DNA of 64,000 nucleotides from Geodermatophilus sabuli. GTDB taxonomy: Bacteria; Actinomycetota; Actinomycetes; Mycobacteriales; Geodermatophilaceae. The stretch covers positions 62,001 through 126,000 of the forward strand of contig NZ_JAAGWF010000012.1 of assembly GCF_010686765.1 (NCBI RefSeq), given 5' to 3'. The translations under genes were made by a program, and so were the position numbers. The notes beneath the pieces were generated by a model that worked only from the letters and a program-made list of their open reading frames with translations, was not told the origin of the DNA and did no database searches. Positions 8,269 to 16,784 of this stretch are shown piece after piece (the first letter of the stretch is position 1; each line of letters starts with the position of its first letter).

Positions 8269-8667
8269 GTGACCACATCCGACCTTCCCGCCGAGGGTCA
8301 GCACGACGTGTCGCCCGAGGGCACGGAGGCACCCTTCGACGACGTGATCACGCTGTCCACCACCACCGGTGACGACGGCGCGGTCACGGTGACGGTCGTC
8401 GGTGAGGTGGACACGTTCACCGCCCCCGTGCTGCGGTCGTCGCTGGACACCCAGCTCGAGCAGCAGCCCCAGAGCCTGGTGATCGACCTGTCCGGTGTCC
8501 AGTTCCTCGGCTCCGCCGGTCTCGCCGTCCTGGTCGAGACGCAGAAGTCGGCCCGCTCCCGGGACGTCGACCTGCGCCTGATCGCCACCACCCGCGCGGT
8601 CACCCGCCCGCTGGAGGTCACCGGCCTGATCGACCTGTTCACCATCGTGGACGGCAGTCACCGCTGA
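8269..8667 (+). CDS. STAS-domain anti-sigma factor antagonist
   Basis: 132-residue anti-anti-sigma protein of the SpoIIAA/RsbV family. After an acidic 30-residue N-terminus come VTVTVVGEVDTFTAPVLRSS, then LVIDLSGVQFLGSAGLAVLV (about 76-95). The Ser in FLGSAG is the position phosphorylated by the cognate kinase/anti-sigma factor. Unphosphorylated protein would sequester an RsbW-like protein and free the sigma factor. The start is the GTG at 8269 with GAGAGGAG 8 nt upstream. A strong terminator follows, so it is probably monocistronic, though it lies near the SigF module at 9.9-13.4 kb. Confidence 0.9.
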   Translation: MTTSDLPAEGQHDVSPEGTEAPFDDVITLSTTTGDDGAVTVTVVGEVDTFTAPVLRSSLDTQLEQQPQSLVIDLSGVQFLGSAGLAVLVETQKSARSRDVDLRLIATTRAVTRPLEVTGLIDLFTIVDGSHR

Positions 8668-8701
8668 CGCAGCCCCGTGCCCCCGACGAGGGGCCGCACA
8701 C

Positions 8702-8733
8702 GAAGGGCCCCGCCGGTTCCGGCGGGGCCCTTC
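8702..8733. terminator. Strong bidirectional terminator
   Basis: GAAGGGCCCCGCC (8702-8714) pairs perfectly with GGCGGGGCCCTTC (8721-8733) across a 6-nt loop. It lies between the convergent STAS and topoisomerase genes. Confidence 0.85.
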
Positions 8734-8820
8734 GTCGTGTCACCACGTCAAGCGGTGCCCTCGGCCTGACTCCGCGCCCCGGTCCGCTCGTCCCTCGCTG
8801 CGATGCTCCCGGGCCTGTCG

Positions 8821-9843
8821 TCACGCGGTGAGCATCTGGCAGACCGCCTGCTCCAGCACCCTCTGGGCGGTCCGGTCGTCCGGGGCCGACGCCGCCTCGC
8901 CGAGGGCGTCGGCGACCGTGTCCCCGTGTTCGAAGTGGTCGACGACGCGGGGATCGACGTAGCTGGCCTTGCACACCGCCGGGGTGTTCCCCAGCGTCTC
9001 CGACACCCGCTCGTAGGCCTGCTTCACCAGACGCTTGCGGGCGGTCCGGCTGGCCGGCGGCGGCGCCTCGGCCAGTGCCGCCGCCATGAGCACGGTGGCG
9101 TTCCAGGTGCGGAAGTCCTTGGCGGTGATCTCCGCGTCGCTGATCTCCTTGAGGTAGGCGTTGATCTCCGTGCTCGTCACGTCGTGCCACACCCGCCCAC
9201 CCCCGGCCGGGTCGTCCACCCAGTAGCCGAGCAGCTCGTCGCCGGTGCCGGAGGGGCGCTTGAGCAGCTCCCGGACGACGTCCGCCGTGGGCCGGTCGGT
9301 CAGCTCCAGCTCCCGCTCGATGCCGCCCTTCGCGGTGTAGGAGAAGAACACCCGCTCCCCGCGGACCCGCACGTGCTCGTTGCGGAGGGTGGCGAGGCCG
9401 AAGGTGCCGTTGTCCTCGGCGTACTGCTCGCTGCCGACCCGGAAGGCGCCGAGGTCGAGCAGCCGGACGGCGGCCGCGAGCACGCGCTCGCGGGTCAGCC
9501 CCGACCCGGTCACCGCCTCGACGACGGCCTCACGGACGTCGGGCAGCTGGTGGGCGATCTCGAGGACCCGCTCGTGCTTCTCGGCGTCCCGCCGCGCGCG
9601 CCAGGCGTCGTGGTAGCGGTACTGCCGCCGGCCCGCGGCGTCCACGCCGGTCGCCTGGATGTGGCCGTTGGGCCACGGGCAGATCCACACGTCCTTCCAC
9701 GCCGGCGGGATCGCCAGGGCGCGGACGCGGTCCAGCCGCTCGTCCTTGATCAGCGTGCCGTCGAGGTCGTAGTAGGCGAAGCCCCGGCCGGCGCGCTTGC
9801 GGCGCCAACCGGGGCCGTGCACGTCGCTGCGGCGGAGTCTCAC
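8821..9843 (-). CDS. Type IB DNA topoisomerase (poxvirus-like)
   Basis: 340-residue bacterial topoisomerase IB, which relaxes supercoils by a 3'-phosphotyrosyl intermediate. The N-terminal part has RRKRAGRGFAYYDLDG and 'IPPAWKDVWICP', typical of the family; the catalytic domain has RVGSEQYAEDNGTFGLATL, YTAKGGIER, KDFRTWNATV and the nucleophile Tyr295 in CKASYVDPRV. Length is normal. ATG 9843 is followed by a basic N-terminus. It lies downstream of the phosphatase-kinase-STAS gene on the same strand, separated by a hairpin. Confidence 0.93.
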   Translation of the reverse strand: MRLRRSDVHGPGWRRKRAGRGFAYYDLDGTLIKDERLDRVRALAIPPAWKDVWICPWPNGHIQATGVDAAGRRQYRYHDAWRARRDAEKHERVLEIAHQLPDVREAVVEAVTGSGLTRERVLAAAVRLLDLGAFRVGSEQYAEDNGTFGLATLRNEHVRVRGERVFFSYTAKGGIERELELTDRPTADVVRELLKRPSGTGDELLGYWVDDPAGGGRVWHDVTSTEINAYLKEISDAEITAKDFRTWNATVLMAAALAEAPPPASRTARKRLVKQAYERVSETLGNTPAVCKASYVDPRVVDHFEHGDTVADALGEAASAPDDRTAQRVLEQAVCQMLTA

Positions 9844-9861
9844 GCCCAGTCAATGGGCACC

Positions 9862-9890
9862 GGCGCCGTTCCCCAAACCGGGGACGGCGC
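9862..9890 (-). terminator. Hairpin between the signalling fusion gene and topoisomerase IB
   Basis: GGCGCCGTTCCCC (9862-9874) and GGGGACGGCGC (9880-9890) form a long GC stem with a short AAACC loop, directly downstream of the minus-strand gene ending at 9903. Confidence 0.65.
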
Positions 9891-9902
9891 GCCGTTCACC
9901 CG

Positions 9903-11762
9903 TCAGCGCAGCTCGACCAGGCCGCCGAGCCCACTGATCTCCAGGATGTGGCGGGTCACCCCGCCGACGGGGGCGTGCACCACCACGCGCCACCCCTCGG
10001 CGCCGGCGATCCGGGACATCGCGAGCACCACCCGCACGGCCGCGCTGCTGAACAGGGTCACCGCGGTGAGGTCGAGCTCCACGGGGACGGTGCCGCCGTG
10101 GCTGGCCTCCAGCAGCCGGATCCGCATCTGCTCGGCGCCCAGCCCGTCCACGGCGCCGGCCACCCGCACCTCGGGGCGCGCGCCGGTGCGGTCGACGACG
10201 ACGTCGGCCGTGCTGGTGCCGGCGTGCCGTTCCTCGGTCTCCTCCGGAGTGCGCCGCAGCCGCATGCTGAGCGTGACGGTGGTGCCGTGCTCGCCCTGCA
10301 GCACGACCCCGTCCACGAGCTGCCGCATGATCAGCAGCCCCCGCCCACGATCGCCCGGGTCGCGGTCCGGCGGCCGCCAGCGCCCCTCGTCGCGGATGGT
10401 CACGGTCAGCTGGCCGTCGACGTCCACGGCCGCGGAGACGTACATGCGGCCCGGTTCCACGCCGCGATAGGCGTGCTCGGCGGCGTTGGCGCAGGCCTCA
10501 CCCACCGCGACCATCACCCCGACCCGGTCCTGCTCGCCCATGCCCAGACCGGTGAGCCACGCGGTCAGCCGCCGCCGCACCACGGGCAGCGAGGCAGGGA
10601 CGGCGGGCAGGTCCAGGTCCAGTGGCGCCAGCCCCTCGGCCCGGCGGTGCGCGACGAGGACGGCGATGTCGTCGGGCCGGTCGCCGCGGCTCAGCCGCTC
10701 GGCCACCGCGGCGGCCAGCGCCGCGGAGCCCTCGCCCTCCAGCGCGCCGGGCGCCTCCAGCACCGCGCGAGCCGTCTCGGCCAGCCGGACCAGACCCGCC
10801 GACGGCGGGGGCCCGGACGCCGAGACCGCGCCGTCGGAGAAGAGCACCAGCGTCCCGCCCTGCTCCAGCACGGCGACGGAGACCACGGTCGGGATCCCCG
10901 GCAGGCTGCCCAGCGGCGGACGCGGGACCACCGGGAGGAACTCCGACGTGCCGTCGGCGCGGACCAGCAGCGGCGCCGGGTGCCCGGCCCCGGCGTAGGT
11001 CAGCCGGCCGGTGGCCGCCTCGAGGACCGCGTAGAAGACCGATGCGCCCTCGACGTCCTCCATCTGCGCGGCGAAGGCGTCCAGCGCGGCGACCACGGCG
11101 GCCGGCGAGGGGTCGCGCAGGGCGATCGACCGCATGGCCCCACGCAGCCGGCTCATGGCCCCGGCGGCGGGGATCCCGTGCCCGACGGCGTCACCGATGA
11201 CCAGCGCCAGCCGGCCCCGCCCCAACGGCACGGCGTCGTACCAGTCCCCACCGGCCGCGCGCACCGAGCTGGCCCGGTGGTAGCTGCCCGACAGCCGCAC
11301 GTCGGGCAGCAGCGGGAGCGCCGGCGGCAGCAGCGAGTGCTGCGCCTGGTCCAGGACGTCGCCTTCGGCATCCGGCCGGCCGCGCGAGTCCGGGCCCACC
11401 ACACCGTGATCGGCCTCCAGCACCAGCAGCACCCCCGGACCGCCGTCGACCCTGAGCGGCTGGAGGACCGCGGTCGCCGCGGCCCCGCCGGGACCCAGGG
11501 CGCCCCGGACCGTCTCCGGGCGGCCGGTGCGGGCGACGACCTCGGCGATGTCGCCGACGGGGCGCCCGTCGACCAGCGGGAGGTCGGCGCGGGTGGCCCC
11601 CAGGGCGCGGGCGCGGGCGTTGGCCCAGACCGGTTCGAGGGCGGGACCGGCCAGGCAGTAGATGGCGGCCGAGGCCGCCTCCATGGCCGCGACGAGCACG
11701 GCTCCACCGGTGTCCCCGAGCAGACCAGACCCCGGCGGCAGGCTGTCCTGGCTGGCGTTCAT
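9903..11762 (-). CDS. PP2C (SpoIIE) phosphatase - HATPase kinase - STAS fusion sensor
   Basis: 619-residue multidomain regulator of partner switching. A PAS-like N-terminus (about 25-120) is followed by a SpoIIE/RsbU PP2C phosphatase (150-370) with metal residues in GGDWYD (171-176), GDAVGHG (190-196), FSDG (308-311) and DRPDD (361-365). An RsbW-like ATPase domain (about 385-505) has the N-box GEACANAAEHAY, and a C-terminal STAS domain (520-619) has a candidate phospho-Ser in LFSSAAV (570-576). The arrangement recalls M. tuberculosis Rv1364c. ATG 11762 is chosen; sequence upstream lacks domain character. It is divergent from the anti-sigma/sigma operon and probably sets the phosphorylation state of its antagonists. 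Confidence 0.9.
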   Translation of the reverse strand: MNASQDSLPPGSGLLGDTGGAVLVAAMEAASAAIYCLAGPALEPVWANARARALGATRADLPLVDGRPVGDIAEVVARTGRPETVRGALGPGGAAATAVLQPLRVDGGPGVLLVLEADHGVVGPDSRGRPDAEGDVLDQAQHSLLPPALPLLPDVRLSGSYHRASSVRAAGGDWYDAVPLGRGRLALVIGDAVGHGIPAAGAMSRLRGAMRSIALRDPSPAAVVAALDAFAAQMEDVEGASVFYAVLEAATGRLTYAGAGHPAPLLVRADGTSEFLPVVPRPPLGSLPGIPTVVSVAVLEQGGTLVLFSDGAVSASGPPPSAGLVRLAETARAVLEAPGALEGEGSAALAAAVAERLSRGDRPDDIAVLVAHRRAEGLAPLDLDLPAVPASLPVVRRRLTAWLTGLGMGEQDRVGVMVAVGEACANAAEHAYRGVEPGRMYVSAAVDVDGQLTVTIRDEGRWRPPDRDPGDRGRGLLIMRQLVDGVVLQGEHGTTVTLSMRLRRTPEETEERHAGTSTADVVVDRTGARPEVRVAGAVDGLGAEQMRIRLLEASHGGTVPVELDLTAVTLFSSAAVRVVLAMSRIAGAEGWRVVVHAPVGGVTRHILEISGLGGLVELR

Positions 11763-11988
11763 CTGCGACCAGGGAACAACAGGGCGACGACCCCGGCAAC
11801 CGCGCTCACCCGCCCTGACGACGGCGTTTGCGTCCCGCGCCGGGCTGGGTACGCACCCGGACTGGGCGCGGCCCGACCCGCGCTGCGGCAGGGTCGTGCT
11901 GCCGTCGGGCAGGATGGTGCCCGGACCAGCGCAGCCGGGGTCTCCGGCGCGGGGTGTCGAGGCGAGGAACTTGAGGAGCGGACGACGG

Positions 11989-12486
11989 ATGGTGGACTCG
12001 AGGGGTGCCCTCGCGCACGACGGGCGGCGCGCCGAGCGACTGGAACTGCGGGTGCCCACCACCCCGACCCAGCTGCCCGCGGTGCGCGCGATGGCCGGTG
12101 ACCTGGCGATGCGGATGGACTACGACCTCGACGCGGTCGAGGACCTCCGGCTGGCCGTCGACGAGGCCTGCGCCACGCTGGCGTCGGTGGTGTCCGGCGA
12201 CCGTCGGCTGACCGTGGTGTTCGAGACGACGCGGTCCGGCCTGCACATCGACGCCTGGGTGCCGACGACGGACGGGACCGACGTGCCGCGGGACGGCTTC
12301 GGCTGGGCCGTGCTGCACACCCTCGTCGACAACGTCGACGCCGGCCGCGGCACGCAGGCCACGGTGCCCGCCGGCGACGGCAGCGACGCTCCCGTGGCCG
12401 TCATCTCCATGGACAAGTTCCTGCCGGGCCAGCACCCGGACCAGCTGCTCGGTGGCACGGGCCGGACCGTCTCGGCCGCCAGGTGA
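11989..12486 (+). CDS. Anti-sigma factor, RsbW-like HATPase
   Basis: 165-residue GHKL-fold anti-sigma factor that would bind the sigma factor encoded next to it. The N-terminal ELRVPTTPTQLPAVRAMAGD and the N-box helix VEDLRLAVDEACATL (about 45-60) are characteristic. The usual N-box Asn (EACxNA) is replaced by Thr-Leu here, and the glycine-rich ATP lid is weak (DGFGWAVLHTLVD), so kinase activity is uncertain. Its stop overlaps the sigma factor GTG by 4 nt (GTGA), implying coupled 1:1 synthesis. The ATG at 11989 is preceded by TTGAGGAG. Confidence 0.88.
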   Translation: MVDSRGALAHDGRRAERLELRVPTTPTQLPAVRAMAGDLAMRMDYDLDAVEDLRLAVDEACATLASVVSGDRRLTVVFETTRSGLHIDAWVPTTDGTDVPRDGFGWAVLHTLVDNVDAGRGTQATVPAGDGSDAPVAVISMDKFLPGQHPDQLLGGTGRTVSAAR

Positions 12487-13439
12487 CCCGGGGGGCAGCC
12501 GCGGAGCCGCAGAGCACGGAGGAGGCCGTCCTGGGCGACGACGAGTCCCCGGTCGTCCCGGACGGGGCGGACGCACCGACGACCGACGAGCAGCCGGTGG
12601 TGCCCGACCCGCGCAGCGAGGTCGTGCCCGCGCCGGAGCCGGAGCCGGTCGCCGAGCCCGACGCCGTCCCGGTGTCGGACAACCGCCGCCGCGCCGAGCG
12701 GACCGCGCCGTTGTTCGCCGAGCTGGCCACGCTGGAGAAGACCGACCCGCGGCGGGAGCGGCTGCGGGAGATCCTGGTCGAGGAGCACCTGCCGCTCGTG
12801 CGGCACTTCGCCCGCCGGTTCAGCAACCGCGGCGAGCCCTTCGACGACCTCCTGCAGGTCGGCACGCTGGGGCTGATCGCCGCCATCGACCGGTTCGACC
12901 CCACGCGCGGTGTGGAGTTCCTCTCGTTCGCGGTGCCGACCATCACCGGCGAGATCAAGCGCCACTTCCGCGACCAGGGCTGGTCGGTGCGGGTACCGCG
13001 CCGGCTGCAGGAGCTGCACCTGTCGCTCAACGCCGCCGTCGGCGAGCTGGCGCAGAAGAACGGTCGCGCGCCCACGCCGTCGGAGCTGGCCGAGCACCTG
13101 GGGATCCCCCGCGCGGAGGTCCTCGAGGGCCTGGCCGTGGCCAACGCCTACCGCAGCAGCTCGCTGGACGAGCGACTCTCCGGCGAGGACGACTCCCCCA
13201 CCCTGGCTGCGACGCTGGGCGAGGAGGACGCCGCGCTCGAGGGCGTGGAGTACCGGGAGTCGCTGCAGCCGCTGCTGGCCACCATCCCGGCCCGCGAGCG
13301 CCGGATCCTCATCCTGCGGTTCTTCGGCAACATGACGCAGTCGCAGATCGCCGCCGACATCGGCATCTCGCAGATGCACGTCTCCCGGCTGCTCAGCCAG
13401 ACCCTCGCCAAGCTCCGCGAGGGCCTGCTCAAGGACTGA
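12483..13439 (+). CDS. sigF: RNA polymerase sigma factor, SigF/SigB/SigG subfamily
   Basis: 318-residue group 3 sigma factor for general stress or developmental genes. An acidic Pro/Glu-rich extension (about 1-65) precedes region 2 (EEHLPLVRHFARRF, DDLLQVGTLGLIAAIDRFDP, LSFAVPTITGEIKRHFRD), region 3 (VPRRLQELHLSLN) and region 4 (ILRFFGNMTQSQIAADIG, SQMHVSRLLSQTL). The GTG at 12483 overlaps the anti-sigma stop. A hairpin follows its stop by one base. Activity should be controlled by the adjacent RsbW-like protein and the STAS proteins at 8269 and 9903. The long N-terminal extension is unusual compared with about 250-residue SigF proteins. Confidence 0.93.
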   Translation: MTRGAAAEPQSTEEAVLGDDESPVVPDGADAPTTDEQPVVPDPRSEVVPAPEPEPVAEPDAVPVSDNRRRAERTAPLFAELATLEKTDPRRERLREILVEEHLPLVRHFARRFSNRGEPFDDLLQVGTLGLIAAIDRFDPTRGVEFLSFAVPTITGEIKRHFRDQGWSVRVPRRLQELHLSLNAAVGELAQKNGRAPTPSELAEHLGIPRAEVLEGLAVANAYRSSSLDERLSGEDDSPTLAATLGEEDAALEGVEYRESLQPLLATIPARERRILILRFFGNMTQSQIAADIGISQMHVSRLLSQTLAKLREGLLKD

Positions 13440-13440
13440 A

Positions 13441-13472
13441 GGGAGGGACTCTCGGCGCCGGGAGTCCCTCCC
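13441..13472. terminator. Terminator after the sigma factor gene
   Basis: GGGAGGGACTC (13441-13451) pairs with GAGTCCCTCCC (13462-13472), an 11-bp perfect stem with a 10-nt loop, between convergent genes. Confidence 0.8.
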
Positions 13473-13492
13473 GGTCGTGCTCCGAGCCAGCC

Positions 13493-14683
13493 TCAGGCGG
13501 GGGGCTCGGCGCCGTTGCCGTCGGCGGGAGCGATCTGGCGGACCTCCTCGGCCACCTGGCTCAGCGGTGGTGGCGCCGGGACGGCGGGGGTCGTGTCGGC
13601 GATGCTGGACAGCTCGATCTTCGCCTCGGGCTGGTCGGCGGCCCGGGGCAGGTGCGACTCGAACCAGCCGGTGGTGTCCAGACCGCCCTCCACCCTGGGC
13701 GCCGCGCCGCCGTTGGCCGCCGGCGCGACGTCCATCCACGACTTCCCGCCCTCGGCGCCGCCGAGGCTGGCCAGGCCCTCCAGCGCCTTGCTGAACTCGC
13801 TGGGCACGATCCACATCTTGTTGGCGTCCCCCTGCGCGATCTGCGGCAGCGTCTGCAGGTACTGGTAGGCCAGCAGGCCCTGGTCGGGCTTGCCGTCGTG
13901 GATGGCCTGGAACACCGTCTCGATCGACTTCGCCTGCCCCTGCGCCTGCAGGAACAGGGCCGCCCGCTCACCCTCGGCGCGCAGGATCCGGCTCTGCCGC
14001 TCGGCCTCGGCCTCGAGGATCGCCGCCTGCTTCTTGCCCTCGGCCGACAGGATGGCCGACGCCTTCTGCCCCTCGGCGGTGGTGATCGCCGACTGCCGGG
14101 CACCCTCGGCGGTCAGGATGATGGCGCGCTTGTCGCGGTCGGCGCGCATCTGCTTCTCCATGGAGTCCCGGATGGACGGCGGCGGGTCGATGGCCTTGAT
14201 CTCCACCCGCGCCACCCGCAGCCCCCAGGGCCCGGTCGTGCCGTCGAGCACCTCGCGCAGCTGGCTGTTGATCCCGTCCCGTCCGGTCAGGGCGCCCTCG
14301 AGGTTCAGTCCGCCGACCACGTTGCGCAGCGTGGTGGTGGTCAGCTGCTCCATGCCGGTGATGTAGTTCGCGATGCCGTAGACGGCCAGCCGCGGGTCGG
14401 TCACCTGGAAGTAGACGACCGTGTCGATGCCCACCTGCAGGTTGTCGGAGGTGATCACCGGCTGCGGCGGGAAGGAGATGACCTGCTCGCGCAGGTCGAT
14501 CGTGGCCCGCACGCGGTCGATGAAGGGCACTAGGATCGACAGGCCGGGCGACAGCGTGCGGCTGTAGCGGCCGAGCCGCTCGACCACCTTGGCCTGGGCC
14601 TGGGGCACGATCGTCACGCTCTTGGCGACGACCACGACCACCAGCAGGGCCAGGACGATCAGCGCGATGAGTGCGGGCTCCAC
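13493..14683 (-). CDS. SPFH/band-7 membrane protein (stomatin/QmcA-like)
   Basis: 396-residue membrane scaffold protein. One N-terminal transmembrane helix (about 5-22, LIALIVLALLVVVVVAK) leads into the SPFH domain: VPQAQAKVVERLGRYSR, LSPGLSILVPFIDRV, ITSDNLQVGIDTVVYFQV, and GLRVARVEIKAIDPP. A long Ala/Glu-rich coiled coil (about 180-260) follows, then a Pro/Ala-rich tail. Such proteins form oligomeric membrane microdomains. It is cotranscribed after the NfeD-like gene, the classical NfeD-stomatin pairing. Confidence 0.92.
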   Translation of the reverse strand: MEPALIALIVLALLVVVVVAKSVTIVPQAQAKVVERLGRYSRTLSPGLSILVPFIDRVRATIDLREQVISFPPQPVITSDNLQVGIDTVVYFQVTDPRLAVYGIANYITGMEQLTTTTLRNVVGGLNLEGALTGRDGINSQLREVLDGTTGPWGLRVARVEIKAIDPPPSIRDSMEKQMRADRDKRAIILTAEGARQSAITTAEGQKASAILSAEGKKQAAILEAEAERQSRILRAEGERAALFLQAQGQAKSIETVFQAIHDGKPDQGLLAYQYLQTLPQIAQGDANKMWIVPSEFSKALEGLASLGGAEGGKSWMDVAPAANGGAAPRVEGGLDTTGWFESHLPRAADQPEAKIELSSIADTTPAVPAPPPLSQVAEEVRQIAPADGNGAEPPA

Positions 14684-14727
14684 GGGGAGCTCCCTTCGTC
14701 GGGGCGGTCAGGACCGGTCGGGGGGAG

Positions 14728-15180
14728 TCACTCCAGCTCGAACGCGTCGCCGACGACGGCCGTGGCCCCGTCGACCTGGAGGATGCGGACGGTGGTGCCG
14801 ACGGGGAACGCCTCCCCGCCGTACTGGCTGCGGGCGGTCCACTCGTCGGCGCCGAGCCGGATGCGGCCGCCGTGCCCGTCGATGGCCTGCGTGACCTTCG
14901 CCGTCCGCCCGATGAGGACGGCGACGCCGTCCAGCTGTTCGGGGGTGTGGTCGAGCAGGTGCCGCTTGGCCAGCGGGCGCACCAGGACCAGCAAGAGCGC
15001 CGCGACGACGATGAAGCCGACCAGCTGGAGGACGACGGCACCGCCGAGCAGCGCGACGGTCATCCCGCCCACCGCTCCCCCGGCGAACATGAGGAGCACG
15101 AAGTCCCCACTGGCCATCTCACCGGCGGCGAACAGGCCGGACGCGATCAGCCACAGCAGCCACGGGTCCACGGAGATCAC
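14728..15180 (-). CDS. NfeD-like membrane protein
   Basis: 150 residues: three or four hydrophobic helices (WLLWLIASGLFAAGEMAS, VLLMFAGGAVGGMTVALLGG, LQLVGFIVVAALLLVLV) and a C-terminal OB-fold domain with GRTAKVTQAID, GRIRLGADEWTA and VRILQVDGATAVV. The soluble domain is thought to act with SPFH partners in membrane quality control. I chose the GTG at 15180, with GGAAG 5 nt upstream; an in-frame start at 15246 would add an uncharacteristic basic stretch. The SPFH gene begins 44 nt downstream. Confidence 0.88.
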   Translation of the reverse strand: MISVDPWLLWLIASGLFAAGEMASGDFVLLMFAGGAVGGMTVALLGGAVVLQLVGFIVVAALLLVLVRPLAKRHLLDHTPEQLDGVAVLIGRTAKVTQAIDGHGGRIRLGADEWTARSQYGGEAFPVGTTVRILQVDGATAVVGDAFELE

Positions 15181-15257
15181 TCTTCCAGACCGGAACCGGA
15201 GTGTGACCGATCTCCACGCGATCGTCACCTGGCCGTGGAGCGACATAACCTCGCTGG

Positions 15258-15995
15258 GTGCACGACTTCCCCGCCGGCCGGTTCGCGGTCTGGGCGACCT
15301 CCTGGCTCACCGGCCGTACCAGCTACGACGCGGCGCTCGACGCCCTGCTCGACGACACCGCGCACCGGGTCTCCGGCCTGCCCGGCAGCACGGAGGCGGT
15401 GCCCCTGGGCTGGGCGCTGACCGCGCTGCGCGGCCTCGGCGAGCGCCGCGTCCGCCTGGTCCTCCCGGTGGCCGGTGACGTCCGCGGGCTGCCGCGGGTC
15501 CCCGGTCTGGTGGAGCTCGGGCTGGAGACCGGGCAGGTCGCCGTCGGCACCCGGCTCGCGCTCGTGCCGGAGACGACCGGCCCCGAGGTGGTCCAGTGGA
15601 CGGCGTTCGACCTGGCCGCCGCCGCCCCGGTCCCGCCTCCGATCGAGGGCACCCTGCGGGCGGTCTCCGGCGCGCTGGACCTGGCCGTCGCCGACGCCGC
15701 CCGGACCCTCGCGCACCTGGATCTGGCCCGCTGGCACCCCGAGGTGCCGGCGCTGCTGGCCGGGCTGGCGACGGGCACCCACGTCCCCGGGATGCCGCCG
15801 GGCACCGACCCGCTGGCGCTGTCGGTGCTGTCCCGGGCGCAACGACTGGGGCGGGTGCTCGACCTCGCCCTGACCGACGCGCCCGGCGGCGCCGTCACGC
15901 ACGGCCAGGCCGCGGCCCGGGACGACGCCCTCCGCCCGCTGGCCGACGCTGTCCGCGAGGCGGTCACCGCCGCCTACAACGCCGTCCCGCGCTGA
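15258..15995 (+). CDS. Conserved actinobacterial protein of unknown function
   Basis: 245 residues, Ala/Leu/Pro-rich, soluble in appearance, with no motif I recognise. The N-terminus FPAGRFAVWATSWLTGRTSYDAAL and the middle ARWHPEVPALLAGL look conserved-domain-like. From its position beside NfeD/SPFH and close to fabG-inhA-hemH it may be the positional counterpart of mycobacterial Rv1486c, but I cannot confirm homology. The start is the GTG at 15258, divergent from nfeD with a 77-bp gap that must hold both promoters. Confidence 0.65.
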   Translation: MHDFPAGRFAVWATSWLTGRTSYDAALDALLDDTAHRVSGLPGSTEAVPLGWALTALRGLGERRVRLVLPVAGDVRGLPRVPGLVELGLETGQVAVGTRLALVPETTGPEVVQWTAFDLAAAAPVPPPIEGTLRAVSGALDLAVADAARTLAHLDLARWHPEVPALLAGLATGTHVPGMPPGTDPLALSVLSRAQRLGRVLDLALTDAPGGAVTHGQAAARDDALRPLADAVREAVTAAYNAVPR

Positions 15996-16052
15996 TCCCC
16001 CGGGACGACGCGGAGACCCCGCAGGACGCCCCGGGGTGGCTAGCGTCGCGCC

Positions 16053-16703
16053 ATGAGTGCGCCGATGACGATGAACCGGGTGATCCACGCCGCCGTCCGT
16101 CGTGACCTGGACCGCCTGGACGCCGCGCTCGGGCAGGTGGCCGACGGCGACCGCACCCGGGCGCGGGACCTGGAGCGGGCGTTCGCCAACCTCCGGCGGG
16201 AGCTGACCCACCACCACGAGGGCGAGGACACCCACATCTGGCCGATGGCGGCGACCGTCGGGATCGACCGCGGGCTGCTGGAGGCCATGGAGTCCGAGCA
16301 CTCCGCCATGGCCGACGCGCTGGCGGAGACGGCCGGCGCCATGACGGCGTTCGCGGCGAGCGGGTCGGCGGCCGACGCCGCCACCGCCCGCGCGAGTGTG
16401 GTCCGGACGCGCGCGGTCGTGGAGCGGCACCTCAGCCACGAGGAGACGGAGTTGGAGCCCGAGCTCAGCCGGCACTTCGAGACCCCCGCGTGGAAGGCGG
16501 TCGAGAAGAAGCTCAGCCGGCAGCCACCCGGCGTCGCCGGCCGATTCTTCGCCTGGGTCACCGACGGGATGAGCGACGAGCACCGGGCCTTCCTCCGGCG
16601 GACCGTGCCCTCACCGGTGGTCACCGTGCTCGCGAGGACCTTCGGCCGCCGCTACTACAAGGACGTCGCCCCGACCTGGCGGGCCCAGGTGCCACGGGCT
16701 TGA
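16053..16703 (+). CDS. Hemerythrin HHE-domain protein
   Basis: 216 residues with a four-helix bundle carrying His/Glu iron ligands: FANLRRELTHHHEGEDTHIW, then MESEHSAM, then VERHLSHEETELEP. These fit a di-iron hemerythrin-like domain that could bind oxygen, NO or act in redox sensing. A C-terminal extension (about 140-216: RFFAWVTDGMSDEHRAFLR and onward) lies beyond the iron bundle and occurs in actinobacterial versions. ATG 16053 begins MSAPMTMNRVIHAAVRRDL, putting the first His near residue 12. Confidence 0.85.
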   Translation: MSAPMTMNRVIHAAVRRDLDRLDAALGQVADGDRTRARDLERAFANLRRELTHHHEGEDTHIWPMAATVGIDRGLLEAMESEHSAMADALAETAGAMTAFAASGSAADAATARASVVRTRAVVERHLSHEETELEPELSRHFETPAWKAVEKKLSRQPPGVAGRFFAWVTDGMSDEHRAFLRRTVPSPVVTVLARTFGRRYYKDVAPTWRAQVPRA

Positions 16704-16784
16704 CCCTCGACCAGGTCGAGCCCGCACCCTGACCGGCATGACGCCCCCCGACCACCTCCTCCGCACCGGTACGGCGACCGCCCG

